A stretch of DNA of 64,000 nt from Prevotella sp. oral taxon 376 (GCF_003043945.1 NZ_PYXG01000003.1:223501-287500); one strand, 5' to 3'. Numbered from the stretch's first letter, positions 53,436-63,088 are shown. Notes: a model not told the origin generated them from the sequence alone. Program-made: numbers and translations.

Positions 53436-53453
53436 TTTGCTAATCTCCGATGA

Positions 53454-54011
53454 TTATATGACGACACACAGAAACTGGCACGGCTCCTCGCCGATGGCCC
53501 TCATGCAGTGGTCTTCGTTGGAATTGAAATAGATACTGTCGCCCGGGTTCAGCGTGAGCACCTTCTCGCCGATGGTAATTTCGAGCTGTCCCGACATGAC
53601 CATGTCGAATTCCTGCCCTTCATGGTGGTTCTTGCTGTGGTTCTCGTTGCCGGGAAGAGGGTCTACGGTTACGAGGAATGGATCCACCTTGCGGCTTCTG
53701 AATCCGCTTCCGAGACTCTGGTACTTATAGTCCTTGCGCCGATTGACGCTCAGCCCCTGTCCCTTTCGGGTTACGAAGTAGGCGCTCATGTGAGGTTCTT
53801 CGCCGAAGAGGAGCACATTGAGGTCTATGCCATATCGCTTGGCAATCTTGGAGAGTCGGTATACTCCGGGGTCGGCCTCGCCTTCTTCTATTTTCTGATA
53901 ATGCTCAAGGCTTATGCCACAGAGTTCCGCGATCTCTTCTGCCGGGATTTCGAGAACCTCTCGCAGACCTTTTAATCGCTGACCGATTTGTTTGATTGAT
54001 TCTTCTGCCAT
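53454..54011 (-). CDS. XRE-family regulator with cupin sensor
   Basis: A 185-residue regulator. A helix-turn-helix of XRE type covers residues about 8-65 (GLREVLEIPAEEIAELCG, ISLEHYQKIEEGEADPG). A cupin barrel covers residues about 110-185 (HHEGQEFDMVMSGQLEI, LTLNPGDSIYFNSNEDHCM) and probably senses a small ligand. It stands directly before the acyl-CoA ligase, so it is expected to control that gene and perhaps argF'. The type of ligand is unknown. Confidence 0.85.
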   Translation of the reverse strand: MAEESIKQIGQRLKGLREVLEIPAEEIAELCGISLEHYQKIEEGEADPGVYRLSKIAKRYGIDLNVLLFGEEPHMSAYFVTRKGQGLSVNRRKDYKYQSLGSGFRSRKVDPFLVTVDPLPGNENHSKNHHEGQEFDMVMSGQLEITIGEKVLTLNPGDSIYFNSNEDHCMRAIGEEPCQFLCVVI

Positions 54012-54035
54012 TCTTATATTGTCTTAAACTTGCGT

Positions 54036-54043
54036 CAAAGATA
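54036..54043 (-). promoter_or_regulatory. -7 element of the XRE-cupin gene
   Basis: TATCTTTG on the minus strand, perfect TAnnTTTG, 25 bases before the start. Bases 54044-54180 hold no other clear signal. Confidence 0.5.
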
Positions 54044-54180
54044 CTAAAAAAACACGAATCCGGGGATGCGCATGAATGATTTTTAACTAAACGGCCCGAT
54101 AAAACTACAAATGCCACATAAGGCACAGGATGAAACGAGACATTTGTAATTTCCGGGCTGTGGGTTGCCGTCGGGAATGT

Positions 54181-55323
54181 TTAAAGTGATGCGAACGCGG
54201 CCTTCAGGCGGTTTATGAAATCGTCCACATCCGCTTTCGTGATGGAGAGTGGCGGCAGGATGCGCAGAATGTTGCTCGAGGCACAGCCCGTAAAGCAGTG
54301 CTGCTCAAAGATGAGCTTCGACCGCAGCTCTTTGTGCGGGATGTCCATCACTACGCCTATCATCAGTCCGCGCCCCCTGACAGCAAGGATATGGGGCTCC
54401 TTCTTCTGCAGTTCTCTCAGCCGGCTGATGAAGTATTCACCCACCTCGTGCGCATTCTCCACGGTCTTCTCTTGCTCGAAGACATCCAGAACGGCCAGGG
54501 CTGCCGTGCACGCGAGGTGGCTGCCGCCGAAGGTGGTGCCCAGCTGGCCGTAGACGGGGGCGAACTCCGGCGCGATGAGCACGCCTCCCATTGGGAAGCC
54601 GTTGCCGATGCCCTTGGCCACGCTGATGAGATCGGGGCGGATGCCCAGCCACTGGAAGGCGAAGAATTTGCCGCTTCGGCCATATCCGCACTGTATCTCG
54701 TCGCAGACGAGGACGGCGCCATACCTCCGGCAGGCAGCCTGAAGTCCCTGGGCAAACTCTGGTGTAGCCATGTGCACGCCGCCCACTCCCTGAATACATT
54801 CAAGGATACATGCGCACACATCTTGCTTCTCCAACTCTCGCTCCCAGGCCTCGAGGTCGTTGAGAGGGAGGAAGGTAACATGGCCATTGTTGTTTACCGG
54901 AGCCACGATCTTCGGGTTATCAGTGGCCTCGACGACAAGTGAGGTGCGCCCATGGAAGGCTCCCTCGGCGGCGAGAACGCGCTTCCTGCCGGTCTTGAAA
55001 GAAGCCAGTTTCAGACAATTCTCGTTGGCCTCTGCCCCTGAATTGATCAGAAACAGCTGATAGTCGTCGCAGCCGCTTGCCTTTCCGAGCCGTGCGGCGA
55101 ACTCGTGCTGTAGCCGATTGATGATCGAGTTGCTGTAGAACCCGATCCTGTCGAGCTGCTCGGTCATCTTCTTGACATAGTGGGGATGGCTGTGCCCGAT
55201 GCTGATTACGGCATGGCCGCCATAGAAATCGAGGTATTCCTGCCCCTGATCGTCCCATACTTTGCATCCCTGTCCTTTCACGATGGTTACGGGGAAGAGG
55301 GGATATACATCAAATAGTTTCAT
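54181..55323 (-). CDS. argD: Acetylornithine (or succinylornithine) aminotransferase
   Basis: A 380-residue class-III PLP aminotransferase. EYLDFYGGHAVISIGHSHP lies near the start and LINSGAEANENCLKLA about residue 98. The PLP-binding pocket appears as LVCDEIQCGYGRSGKFFAF, and the Schiff-base Lys is in ISVAKGIGNGFPMGG (about 235). In an organism with argF' it would act on N-succinyl-glutamate semialdehyde. It is the last gene of the argR-GNAT-argG-pspC-argC-argD series, with a palindromic element before it. Confidence 0.9.
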   Translation of the reverse strand: MKLFDVYPLFPVTIVKGQGCKVWDDQGQEYLDFYGGHAVISIGHSHPHYVKKMTEQLDRIGFYSNSIINRLQHEFAARLGKASGCDDYQLFLINSGAEANENCLKLASFKTGRKRVLAAEGAFHGRTSLVVEATDNPKIVAPVNNNGHVTFLPLNDLEAWERELEKQDVCACILECIQGVGGVHMATPEFAQGLQAACRRYGAVLVCDEIQCGYGRSGKFFAFQWLGIRPDLISVAKGIGNGFPMGGVLIAPEFAPVYGQLGTTFGGSHLACTAALAVLDVFEQEKTVENAHEVGEYFISRLRELQKKEPHILAVRGRGLMIGVVMDIPHKELRSKLIFEQHCFTGCASSNILRILPPLSITKADVDDFINRLKAAFASL

Positions 55324-55409
55324 GTCTTGGTGTTTTCTTGTTCTTTAAAAGATTCTGCCTTCCTTTGGCGGGAAATGTGAGGAGGAAAGCTTTTTGCGGC
55401 TGGAAGGAT

Positions 55410-55475
55410 GACGAAATCGCCGAAATTGTCGGACGAATTCGGCGATTTCGTCGTTCAATCTCGCCGATTTTGTCA
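55410..55475. repeat. 66-bp triple-palindrome element, copy D
   Basis: Three 22-base units start at 55410, 55432 and 55454. GGATGACGAAA at 55406-55416 is repeated in inverse form just beyond the units, so a longer hairpin can form. It sits inside the arg gene series, between argC and argD. Confidence 0.85.
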
Positions 55476-55504
55476 GGCGGGAGACAGCCTTTCGTCATCC
55501 TTTC

Positions 55505-56473
55505 TCAGAAGGCGCTCGGTTTCAGGTGCAGTCCCGACGCCTCGTCGATGCCGAACATAAGGTTCATATTCTGCACTGCCTGTCCCACGGCTCCTTTCAG
55601 GAGATTGTCTATGCAGCAGGTAATGAGGAGCTTGTCGCCGTATTTGTCGGCATGGACAAGGGCTTTGTTGGTGTTCACCACCTGTTTCAGGTCGAGAGGC
55701 TTGTCCACATAGTGTGTGAATCTTGCGTCCTTATAGAAGTCCTCATACCCTCTCACGATGTCTTCAAGGTTGGCGTCGGTCTTTACGACAGCCGTCGCGA
55801 AGATGCCCCGGGCAAAGTTGCCGCGGTAGGGAATGAAGTCGATGGCAGCGTTGAGATACCCCTGCGCCTGCTTCAGGCTCTGCTTGATTTCGGGCACATG
55901 TTGATGGCTGAAGGCTTTATAGACGCTCAGATTGTCGCTGCGCCACGAGAAATGGGTGGTCGGTCCGGGTCTCTGACCGGCTCCGGTGCTTCCCGTGATG
56001 GCGTTCACCGACACATCCTCGTTGATGAGGCGCATGCCCGCGGCAGGAAGCAGACCGAGCTGTATGCAGGTGGCAAAGCATCCCGGGTTGGCCACATGGC
56101 GGGCTCGGGCTATTTTTTCTTTGTTGATTTCGGGTAGTCCGTATACATAATCATTGTCCGGACATTCAAGTCTGAAGTCTTGTGCAAGGTCTATGATCTT
56201 AAGTTCCGGTGGCAGGGCGTGCTCTCGGAGGAAGGCTTCGCTCTTGCCATGGCCGAAGCAGAAGAATGCTATATCTATCTTTTCGAACGGCATGTCGCGG
56301 GTAAAGCGCATGTCGGTGTCGCCATAGAGTCCTTCGTGCACATCTGTCAGGAGGTTTCCGGCGTTGCTCTCGCTGTTCACGAATATGATTTCTGCCTGCG
56401 GATGATTGAGCAGCAGGCGGATGAGCTCGCCTGCCGTATAGCCGGCTCCGCCTAATATTCCTATTCTTATCAT
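55505..56473 (-). CDS. argC: N-acetyl-gamma-glutamyl-phosphate reductase
   Basis: A 322-residue reductase (third enzyme of arginine synthesis). The NADP-binding start is GILGGAGYTAGELIRLLLNHP and the catalytic Cys is in HVANPGCFATCIQLGLLP (about residue 132). It may prefer succinylated substrate here. It is seven bases behind pspC. Confidence 0.92.
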   Translation of the reverse strand: MIRIGILGGAGYTAGELIRLLLNHPQAEIIFVNSESNAGNLLTDVHEGLYGDTDMRFTRDMPFEKIDIAFFCFGHGKSEAFLREHALPPELKIIDLAQDFRLECPDNDYVYGLPEINKEKIARARHVANPGCFATCIQLGLLPAAGMRLINEDVSVNAITGSTGAGQRPGPTTHFSWRSDNLSVYKAFSHQHVPEIKQSLKQAQGYLNAAIDFIPYRGNFARGIFATAVVKTDANLEDIVRGYEDFYKDARFTHYVDKPLDLKQVVNTNKALVHADKYGDKLLITCCIDNLLKGAVGQAVQNMNLMFGIDEASGLHLKPSAF

Positions 56474-56480
56474 GAGCTGT

Positions 56481-56672
56481 TTATGTTTTGGGCGGCATCA
56501 CGAACCAAAGGAGTATATAGACGATGATGCCGCTGAACGCAGTGCAGAATGTGAGCAGGGTATACACGACGCGGACCACGGTGGGGTCCCAGTCAAAGTA
56601 CTCGGCGATACCCGCGCATACGCCGCCCAGTATCCTGTCGGCCGAACGCTCTAATCTCTTGCCTGTAGACAT
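56481..56672 (-). CDS. PspC-domain small membrane protein
   Basis: A 63-residue PspC-type protein. The pattern LERSADRILGGVCAGIAEYF (about 8-27) is the family's hallmark, and one membrane helix follows (about 36-58) with LLWFVMPP at the end. PspC proteins respond to membrane stress in other bacteria. Its role within the arginine gene series is unclear; it may be only a passenger. Confidence 0.85.
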   Translation of the reverse strand: MSTGKRLERSADRILGGVCAGIAEYFDWDPTVVRVVYTLLTFCTAFSGIIVYILLWFVMPPKT

Positions 56673-56778
56673 AATTCTTGCTTTTTAAAGTTGTTGTATC
56701 TTTTAGACGGCATGGTGGAGGGAAAGGTTGCGGAAACCGCCGAATTCTGTCTTTTTTCACGAAGACAGGGCGGATGCT

Positions 56779-57978
56779 TTACCTTTTCTCGTCGGGGTGC
56801 ATGCCGTAGTAGACGCGCAGCGGAGTGCTCAACACTTTGATGAATCCCTTGGCATCCTGTGCCGTCCAGCCGTGTTGCATCTCGCCATATTCGCCGAGCT
56901 TGCTTTTCGTGAGGTCGTCGGGGGAGTCCACGCCCACGCTCTGGAACCCGTAGGGACGGAGCTTCAGGATGGCCGTTCCGTTTACATGGCGCTGCGAGGA
57001 GCGGAGCATGGCCTCGATGTCGGGCATGACCGGCTCGAGATACTGGCTCTCGTGCAGGAACATACCATACCAGTTAGCCACCTGATCTTTCCAGTATTGT
57101 TGCCATTTAGACAGGGTGCTTTTCTCCAGCAGGCGGTGAGCCTCGATGATGAGCTTGGGAGCCGCGGCCTCAAAGCCTACCCGCCCCTTGATGCCGATGA
57201 TGGTATCGCCGACATTGCAGTCGCGCCCGATGGCATAGGCTGCGCCAATTTCCTCGATTTTCTGGATGGCCTTGACCTTGTCGTCGAATCTCTCGCCGTT
57301 GACGGCCACGACCTCGCCTCTCTGGAATTCTATCTTCAGTTCACTCTCTTCCTCCCGGGTTACATGCTTCAGGTAGGCTTCTTCCGGGAGGCCTTGCGCA
57401 GGGGCAAGCAATTCGCCGCCGCAGATGGAGGTCCCCCAGATACCCACATTGTAGCTGTATTTCAGTTTCGTGAAGTCGGCATGGAAACCATGCGCGTTCA
57501 AATAGTCCACTTCCTCCTGTCGGGAGAGGGCCTTGTCGCGGGTCAGGGTGATGATTTCGATGCCCGGGGCCAGTACCAGGAAGGTCATGTCGAAGCGTAT
57601 CTGGTCGTTGCCGGCACCCGTGCTGCCATGGGCAATGGCATCGGCCCCGATCTCCCTGGCATACCGCGCAATGGCAATAGCCTGGAAGATGCGTTCCGAA
57701 GAAACGCTGATGGGATAGCAGTTGTTGCGCAGTATATTCCCGAAAATCATGTATTTCAGGCTCTTTTCGTAATATTCCTGTGTTACATCGAGAGTCGCAT
57801 AGGCGATGGCTCCCAATTGATAGGCGTTCTCTTCATTGGTTTTCAACTGCTCGGGAGAGAATCCTCCCGTGTTGGCACATGCCGCATAGACATCCCATCC
57901 GTCCTCCGTCAGTTTCATCACGGTATAGGATGTGTCGAGTCCTCCCGAGAAGGCCACCACTACTTTCTTCTTTGCCAT
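56779..57978 (-). CDS. argG: Argininosuccinate synthase
   Basis: A 399-residue enzyme joining citrulline and aspartate. The ATP loop AFSGGLDTSYTVMKL is near residue 9 and AHGSTGAGNDQIRFD about residue 118. It is preceded by a GNAT gene (24-base gap) and argR, forming the start of the series. Its end is 106 bases before pspC. Confidence 0.95.
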   Translation of the reverse strand: MAKKKVVVAFSGGLDTSYTVMKLTEDGWDVYAACANTGGFSPEQLKTNEENAYQLGAIAYATLDVTQEYYEKSLKYMIFGNILRNNCYPISVSSERIFQAIAIARYAREIGADAIAHGSTGAGNDQIRFDMTFLVLAPGIEIITLTRDKALSRQEEVDYLNAHGFHADFTKLKYSYNVGIWGTSICGGELLAPAQGLPEEAYLKHVTREEESELKIEFQRGEVVAVNGERFDDKVKAIQKIEEIGAAYAIGRDCNVGDTIIGIKGRVGFEAAAPKLIIEAHRLLEKSTLSKWQQYWKDQVANWYGMFLHESQYLEPVMPDIEAMLRSSQRHVNGTAILKLRPYGFQSVGVDSPDDLTKSKLGEYGEMQHGWTAQDAKGFIKVLSTPLRVYYGMHPDEKR

Positions 57979-58002
57979 AGTCTTATCTGTTGTTTTGTTT
58001 GT

Positions 58003-58617
58003 TTATATCTGATCTTCTTTCGGTCTCTTCCTGTCAATTCGCCGGATTCTCTCAAGCACGGCCGTGGGGATCTTCGCGGGCAGGTGCTCCTCCGGATCGT
58101 AGAGCATGGCGGTGCAGATACAGTATTTTCGATTGGTGCGCTGCAGCACATCTACATTCACACAGCTTTCGCAGCCCTTCCAGAAGGCCTCGTCGCTGGT
58201 GAGGTCGGCGAAGGTAACGGGCTGATAGCCGAGCTGGGTGTTCATGGCCATCACCGCCGCTCCGCTCGTGAGACTGAATATTTTCGCGTGAGGCCAGCGG
58301 GTGCGGGCCAGCGAGAAGGTCATGTCCTTGATTTTCTTTGCGATGCCCTGGCCGCGGAAATCGGGGTGGACGATGAGTCCGGAGGTGGTAACATATTCTC
58401 TGTTTCCCCATGTCTCGATGTAGCTGAAGCCGGCAAACTTGTCGCCCGAGAGGGCTATCACGGCCTTTGCCTCCCGCATCTTCGTAGTCAGATACTCATG
58501 GGTGCGCTTCGCTATACCCGTTCCGCGCACCTTGGCAGCATCTGCGATGGTCTGTAGGATGGTGTCGACATACTTCTCATGAGAAGGGTCGGCCACCAAA
58601 ACCTTGATTTCTTCCAT
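58003..58617 (-). CDS. GNAT-family N-acyltransferase, candidate glutamate N-acyltransferase
   Basis: A 204-residue GNAT with the acyl-CoA-binding motif GLIVHPDFRGQGIAKKI (about 80-96). It lies between argR and argG in one series. The first step of arginine synthesis needs an N-acyltransferase for glutamate, and no argA or argJ is seen in the window. This gene is the natural candidate for N-succinyl- (or N-acetyl-)glutamate synthase. The identification rests on position and family, not on catalytic residues. Confidence 0.7.
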   Translation of the reverse strand: MEEIKVLVADPSHEKYVDTILQTIADAAKVRGTGIAKRTHEYLTTKMREAKAVIALSGDKFAGFSYIETWGNREYVTTSGLIVHPDFRGQGIAKKIKDMTFSLARTRWPHAKIFSLTSGAAVMAMNTQLGYQPVTFADLTSDEAFWKGCESCVNVDVLQRTNRKYCICTAMLYDPEEHLPAKIPTAVLERIRRIDRKRPKEDQI

Positions 58618-58635
58618 TTCTCTCTCTTATAGTCT

Positions 58636-59121
58636 TTATTCGAGTTTCAGGTTCGGAATAATAGTTCCCAGACCTTCCTCAAGTGCCGTTTTTGATGCCC
58701 CTTCCTTCAAGGCGAGGAAGATGGTGTCGTCTCCGGCGATTGTTCCGAGAATCTCAGGTATGCTTGAGATATCTATGTTATAAGCGATAGAGCTCGCGTA
58801 GCCGGGCCGGGTCTTGATGACACCCATGTTCCCGGAATAGTTGAGCGACACGAATCCTGGAGTCTGAAGCAGAGTCGTGGCGGCTTTTGGCTTGCGCACG
58901 CGTTTATACATGGTCTCATTGGGCAGAACATAAACGCTTTTCCCGTCCATGCTCGAGGCTTTTGCGATGCGCAGTTGTTTCATGTCGCGGCTCAGGGTGG
59001 CCTGCGTAATAGGGAATCCTTCGTTCTTGAGTTCTTGCATGACTTCCTCCTGACTGCCCATCTCCTTGCTGGAAATCAGCATTTTCAGTACTTCTATGCG
59101 GTCGTTCTTCTTCTTTGACAT
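58636..59121 (-). CDS. argR: Arginine repressor
   Basis: A 161-residue regulator. The N-terminal winged-helix (about 10-65) is followed by a C-terminal hexamerisation and arginine-binding domain with GTIAGDDTIFLALKEG (about residues 127-142). It should sense arginine and control the arg genes behind it. ArgR-box-like palindromes overlap and flank its own promoter, so self-control is likely. Confidence 0.92.
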   Translation of the reverse strand: MSKKKNDRIEVLKMLISSKEMGSQEEVMQELKNEGFPITQATLSRDMKQLRIAKASSMDGKSVYVLPNETMYKRVRKPKAATTLLQTPGFVSLNYSGNMGVIKTRPGYASSIAYNIDISSIPEILGTIAGDDTIFLALKEGASKTALEEGLGTIIPNLKLE

Positions 59122-59147
59122 GTTGTATATTTATTCAAATTTAGTCG

Positions 59148-59179
59148 CAAAGATAGTCTATTTTTGAATAATATGCAAG
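59148..59179 (-). promoter_or_regulatory. Promoter of the argR series
   Basis: TATCTTTG on the minus strand (59148-59155) with CTTG 20 bases upstream (59176-59179). A box-like palindrome at 59165-59177 overlaps the spacer and -33 region. Confidence 0.65.
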
Positions 59180-59229
59180 AAATTGGCTTATTTTTTGTGA
59201 ATATTCATTTTATTTTTGCATATTATGCA
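59165..59229. promoter_or_regulatory. Three ArgR-box-like palindromes
   Basis: TGAATAATATGCA (59165-59177), TGAATATTCA (59198-59207, perfect palindrome) and TGCATATTATGCA (59217-59229) resemble the ArgR box (half-site TGAAT). The first overlaps the promoter and the others lie upstream. Confidence 0.5.
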
Positions 59230-59292
59230 CAAATTAGAGGGGACTTCTGGAAGATCCTGCCGGTTTTTCACCGTGATTCCGATTAGTTTTAT

Positions 59293-59300
59293 TATCTTTG
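59293..59300 (+). promoter_or_regulatory. -7 element of the thioesterase gene
   Basis: TATCTTTG, perfect TAnnTTTG, 30 bases before the start. Confidence 0.5.
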
Positions 59301-59330
59301 CCGAGGTAAAACTTTTAAATCTTAGGAATC

Positions 59331-59702
59331 ATGTTGAAAGAAGGACTTACGCATACAAGTGTTCTCACGGTGAGGGATTCGGACACGGCCCTTCATGTCG
59401 GATCAGGCGATATGCCGGTACTTGCCACGCCTGCCATGCTGGCTCTCATGGAGAATGCCGCCATGCTGGCGGTGGCCGCCGAACTGGAGGAGGGACAGAC
59501 CACGGTGGGTGGACATATAGAGAGTTCGCATCTCCAGCCGTCCAAGGTGGGCACACGGGTGGAGGCTACGGCCATCCTTGTCAGGATAGAAGGCCGTAAA
59601 CTTTATTACCACATCACCGCCAAAATGGGGGATAGGGTAATCGGCGAGGGGAAGCACCTGCGTTTCATGGTTGATCGAGCGCGCTTCCTGTCAAAGCTTT
59701 AA
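59331..59702 (+). CDS. Hotdog-fold thioesterase family protein
   Basis: A 123-residue hotdog-fold protein close to the FlK-like thioesterases. The central helix is MLALMENAAMLAVAAELEEG (about 36-55), and the strand end reads HLRFMVDRARF. Enzymes of this kind cleave acyl-CoA. It is transcribed away from argR, with its own promoter. Substrate unknown. Confidence 0.7.
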   Translation: MLKEGLTHTSVLTVRDSDTALHVGSGDMPVLATPAMLALMENAAMLAVAAELEEGQTTVGGHIESSHLQPSKVGTRVEATAILVRIEGRKLYYHITAKMGDRVIGEGKHLRFMVDRARFLSKL

Positions 59703-59779
59703 GTTGGCCGCTCGCTGGGTTATGCCGCTGGGTATTCTTCTGGCATATACATTCTGATACTTGTTCTTGATACACAAAC

Positions 59780-59807
59780 GGGAGCCGAGGACTAATCCCC
59801 AGCTCCC
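59780..59807. terminator. Terminator between thioesterase and BI-1 genes
   Basis: A 12-bp stem (GGGAGCCGAGGA with TCCCCAGCTCCC, one mismatch and a wobble), four-base loop, between two convergent genes. Confidence 0.65.
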
Positions 59808-59833
59808 GATAAGTGTTTTCTTAACTCTTCTGA

Positions 59834-60559
59834 CTAATTGTCGCTGTTGCCGAAGAAGCGCAGCAAATAGAGGAAGAGATTGATGAAGTCTAAGTAGAGG
59901 CTCAACGCCCCTGCCAGTGCAATCTTCTGACTGCTCTCGCTCAGGTCGGGAGCCATGGCCAGCTGGACTTTGATGCGTTGGCTGTCCCACGCCGTCAGGC
60001 CGACGAAAATCAGCACGCCAAGGGCGCTGACCATAAGGTCCATCGTGGAACTGGCAATGAACATATTCACGAGTCCGGCGATAATCAGGCCGATGAGTGC
60101 CATCAGCAGGATGCCTCCAAGTTTGGTCAGGTCGCGCCTCGTGAAGTATCCGAAAGCTGCGGTGGCAGCGAAGGTGGTGGTAGAAACCAGGAATGTCTTG
60201 ACAATGGCTGTGGTGGAGAACATGGCGAAGATGTATGCCAGCGTGGCACCGTTCAATGCCGAGAATATAACAAACATCAATGTCGTGGTGGTGAGGGAAC
60301 GGTTCTCTTTCCAAACGCTGCCCGCAATCTTCCATACCATTACCAGTTCGGCGATGATGATGCCGAAGAAGACAAGACTGTTGCTATAGATGGCCTGTAG
60401 CAAAGCCGGAGAGTTGGCCACGCCGTAAGCCGTAACGCCACTAATGGCGAGAGCCAGCGTCATCCATAGATATACTTTACGCATTAAAGCAGGAAACGCC
60501 TCGGAAAGGCTGATGCTTTCCTCTTTTCTGATCGTTCTTTCTAATTCGTCAATTTCCAT
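59834..60559 (-). CDS. Bax inhibitor-1/YccA family membrane protein
   Basis: A 241-residue protein with seven membrane helices, a short polar start (about 1-20) and the typical last helix followed by SLYLDFINLFLYLLRFFGN. It resembles the YccA/BI-1 family, whose members are proton-linked channel-like proteins that modulate FtsH. Length fits. No partner gene is adjacent. Confidence 0.88.
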   Translation of the reverse strand: MEIDELERTIRKEESISLSEAFPALMRKVYLWMTLALAISGVTAYGVANSPALLQAIYSNSLVFFGIIIAELVMVWKIAGSVWKENRSLTTTTLMFVIFSALNGATLAYIFAMFSTTAIVKTFLVSTTTFAATAAFGYFTRRDLTKLGGILLMALIGLIIAGLVNMFIASSTMDLMVSALGVLIFVGLTAWDSQRIKVQLAMAPDLSESSQKIALAGALSLYLDFINLFLYLLRFFGNSDN

Positions 60560-60588
60560 ATTACCTTTATTCTATTAATAAGACCTTG

Positions 60589-60596
60589 CAAATATA
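60589..60596 (-). promoter_or_regulatory. -7 element of the BI-1 gene
   Basis: TATATTTG on the minus strand, perfect TAnnTTTG, 30 bases before the start. Confidence 0.5.
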
Positions 60597-60767
60597 CCAA
60601 TACTTTTCGTATTTCGTATTTGCTTCTATTGATTATTAACAAAAATTGTGCCGCCCCCTCCTCTACGACAGAATTCTTCCCGCCCGCTCTGACAGGATGG
60701 CAGAAAGCTTTACGCCCTCATATCCGCAGGCGTGAGGGTATAATGAAAAAGATAATGGAAGTCCATT

Positions 60768-60850
60768 TCTTTCTTCACTCTATATATAATAATAAGGTAT
60801 GTTTTCTTTTCTTGTTCCTTTCTTCCTCCTATATATATAATAATGTATGC
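60768..60850. repeat. Imperfect AT-rich direct repeat upstream of the rRNA operon
   Basis: Two related stretches (about 60768-60800 and 60818-60850) each have a T/C-rich arm ending in TTCTTCxCTC, then TATATATAATAAT and GTATG. They lie 80-170 bases before the rRNA promoter. The region 60597-60933 shows no gene I can support. Confidence 0.5.
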
Positions 60851-60933
60851 ATTTTCCCCTTTTTTCCCTTTCCTTTTGTTTTGTCAACATTTCCGAAAAC
60901 TTTTCCTTATTCCTGAAATTATCTCCCCCAAAG

Positions 60934-60965
60934 TTTGGCCGGTTGTTTTTTTTGTGTTACCTTTG
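60934..60965 (+). promoter_or_regulatory. rRNA operon promoter
   Basis: TTTG (60934-60937), a 20-base spacer containing a T run, then TACCTTTG (60958-60965): full consensus. The 16S starts about 280 bases on. Confidence 0.7.
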
Positions 60966-61242
60966 CACTCGCTTTCGCCCATTTTGCGGGTCGTTAGCTT
61001 GATATTTTTCGTTCTTTGGCATTCTTACATAGAGAGACAGGTAGTACAGGAAGTCCAGGCATTCTCCTTCCCGGCGCTCGTTGCCCGGTTTGGTTTTTGC
61101 CTGTCATTTTTCAGGAAGAGTCCGTTTTTCCCTTTTCCTTGATTGGTATTGGGAAGATTCCACGGATTCCGGATAGCCGTTCTGACCGGATCGGCGCGCG
61201 CCGTTTCCTTTTTTGGGAATTTGGCGCCGCCACATGATTTTT

Positions 61243-62778
<1,536 letters not shown>

Positions 62779-62920
62779 GGAGACGGCATTGGGTTTTTTC
62801 CGTGTGTCTTTCGGTTCTCTTCCCTCCTGTTTCCTGTTCTCTCTTTCCCATATTTTTTCGGGGATGGTCCTCCGCCGCGCCTTGCCTGTTGCGGGCCGCG
62901 CGGGCTGGTCCCGGGCCTTC

Positions 62921-62994
62921 AGTCCCATAGCTCAGTTGGTCAGAGCGCCACACTGATAATGTGGAGGTCGGCAGTTCAAGTCTGCCTGGGACTA
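62921..62994 (+). tRNA. tRNA-Ile (anticodon GAT)
   Basis: A 74-base cloverleaf in the 16S-23S spacer: acceptor AGTCCCA/TGGGACT, anticodon loop CTGATAA (GAT), T arm with GGTTCAAGTC-type sequence (GCAGTTCAAGTCTGC). Confidence 0.95.
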
Positions 62995-63014
62995 CGTCCC
63001 TTTCCCGTTTCCCC

Positions 63015-63088
63015 GGGGGATTAGCTCAGCTGGCTAGAGCACCTGCTTTGCAAGCAGGGGGTCAACGGTTCGAATCCGTTATTCTCCA
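63015..63088 (+). tRNA. tRNA-Ala (anticodon TGC)
   Basis: A 74-base cloverleaf, 20 bases after tRNA-Ile: anticodon loop TTTGCAA (TGC), T arm ACGG-TTCGAAT-CCGT, acceptor with a few wobbles. The tRNA-Ile/Ala pair in the spacer is the usual arrangement. Confidence 0.95.

Noticed and set aside
56728..58557. A 609-codon open frame on the plus strand opposite argG and the GNAT gene
   Set aside because: It mirrors strongly conserved minus-strand genes and has no recognisable domain; GC-rich codon use keeps the opposite frame open.
60620..60916. A 98-codon frame between the BI-1 gene and the rRNA operon
   Set aside because: It is low-complexity, T/C-rich, aromatic-rich and overlaps AT repeats; no start context or homology is seen.
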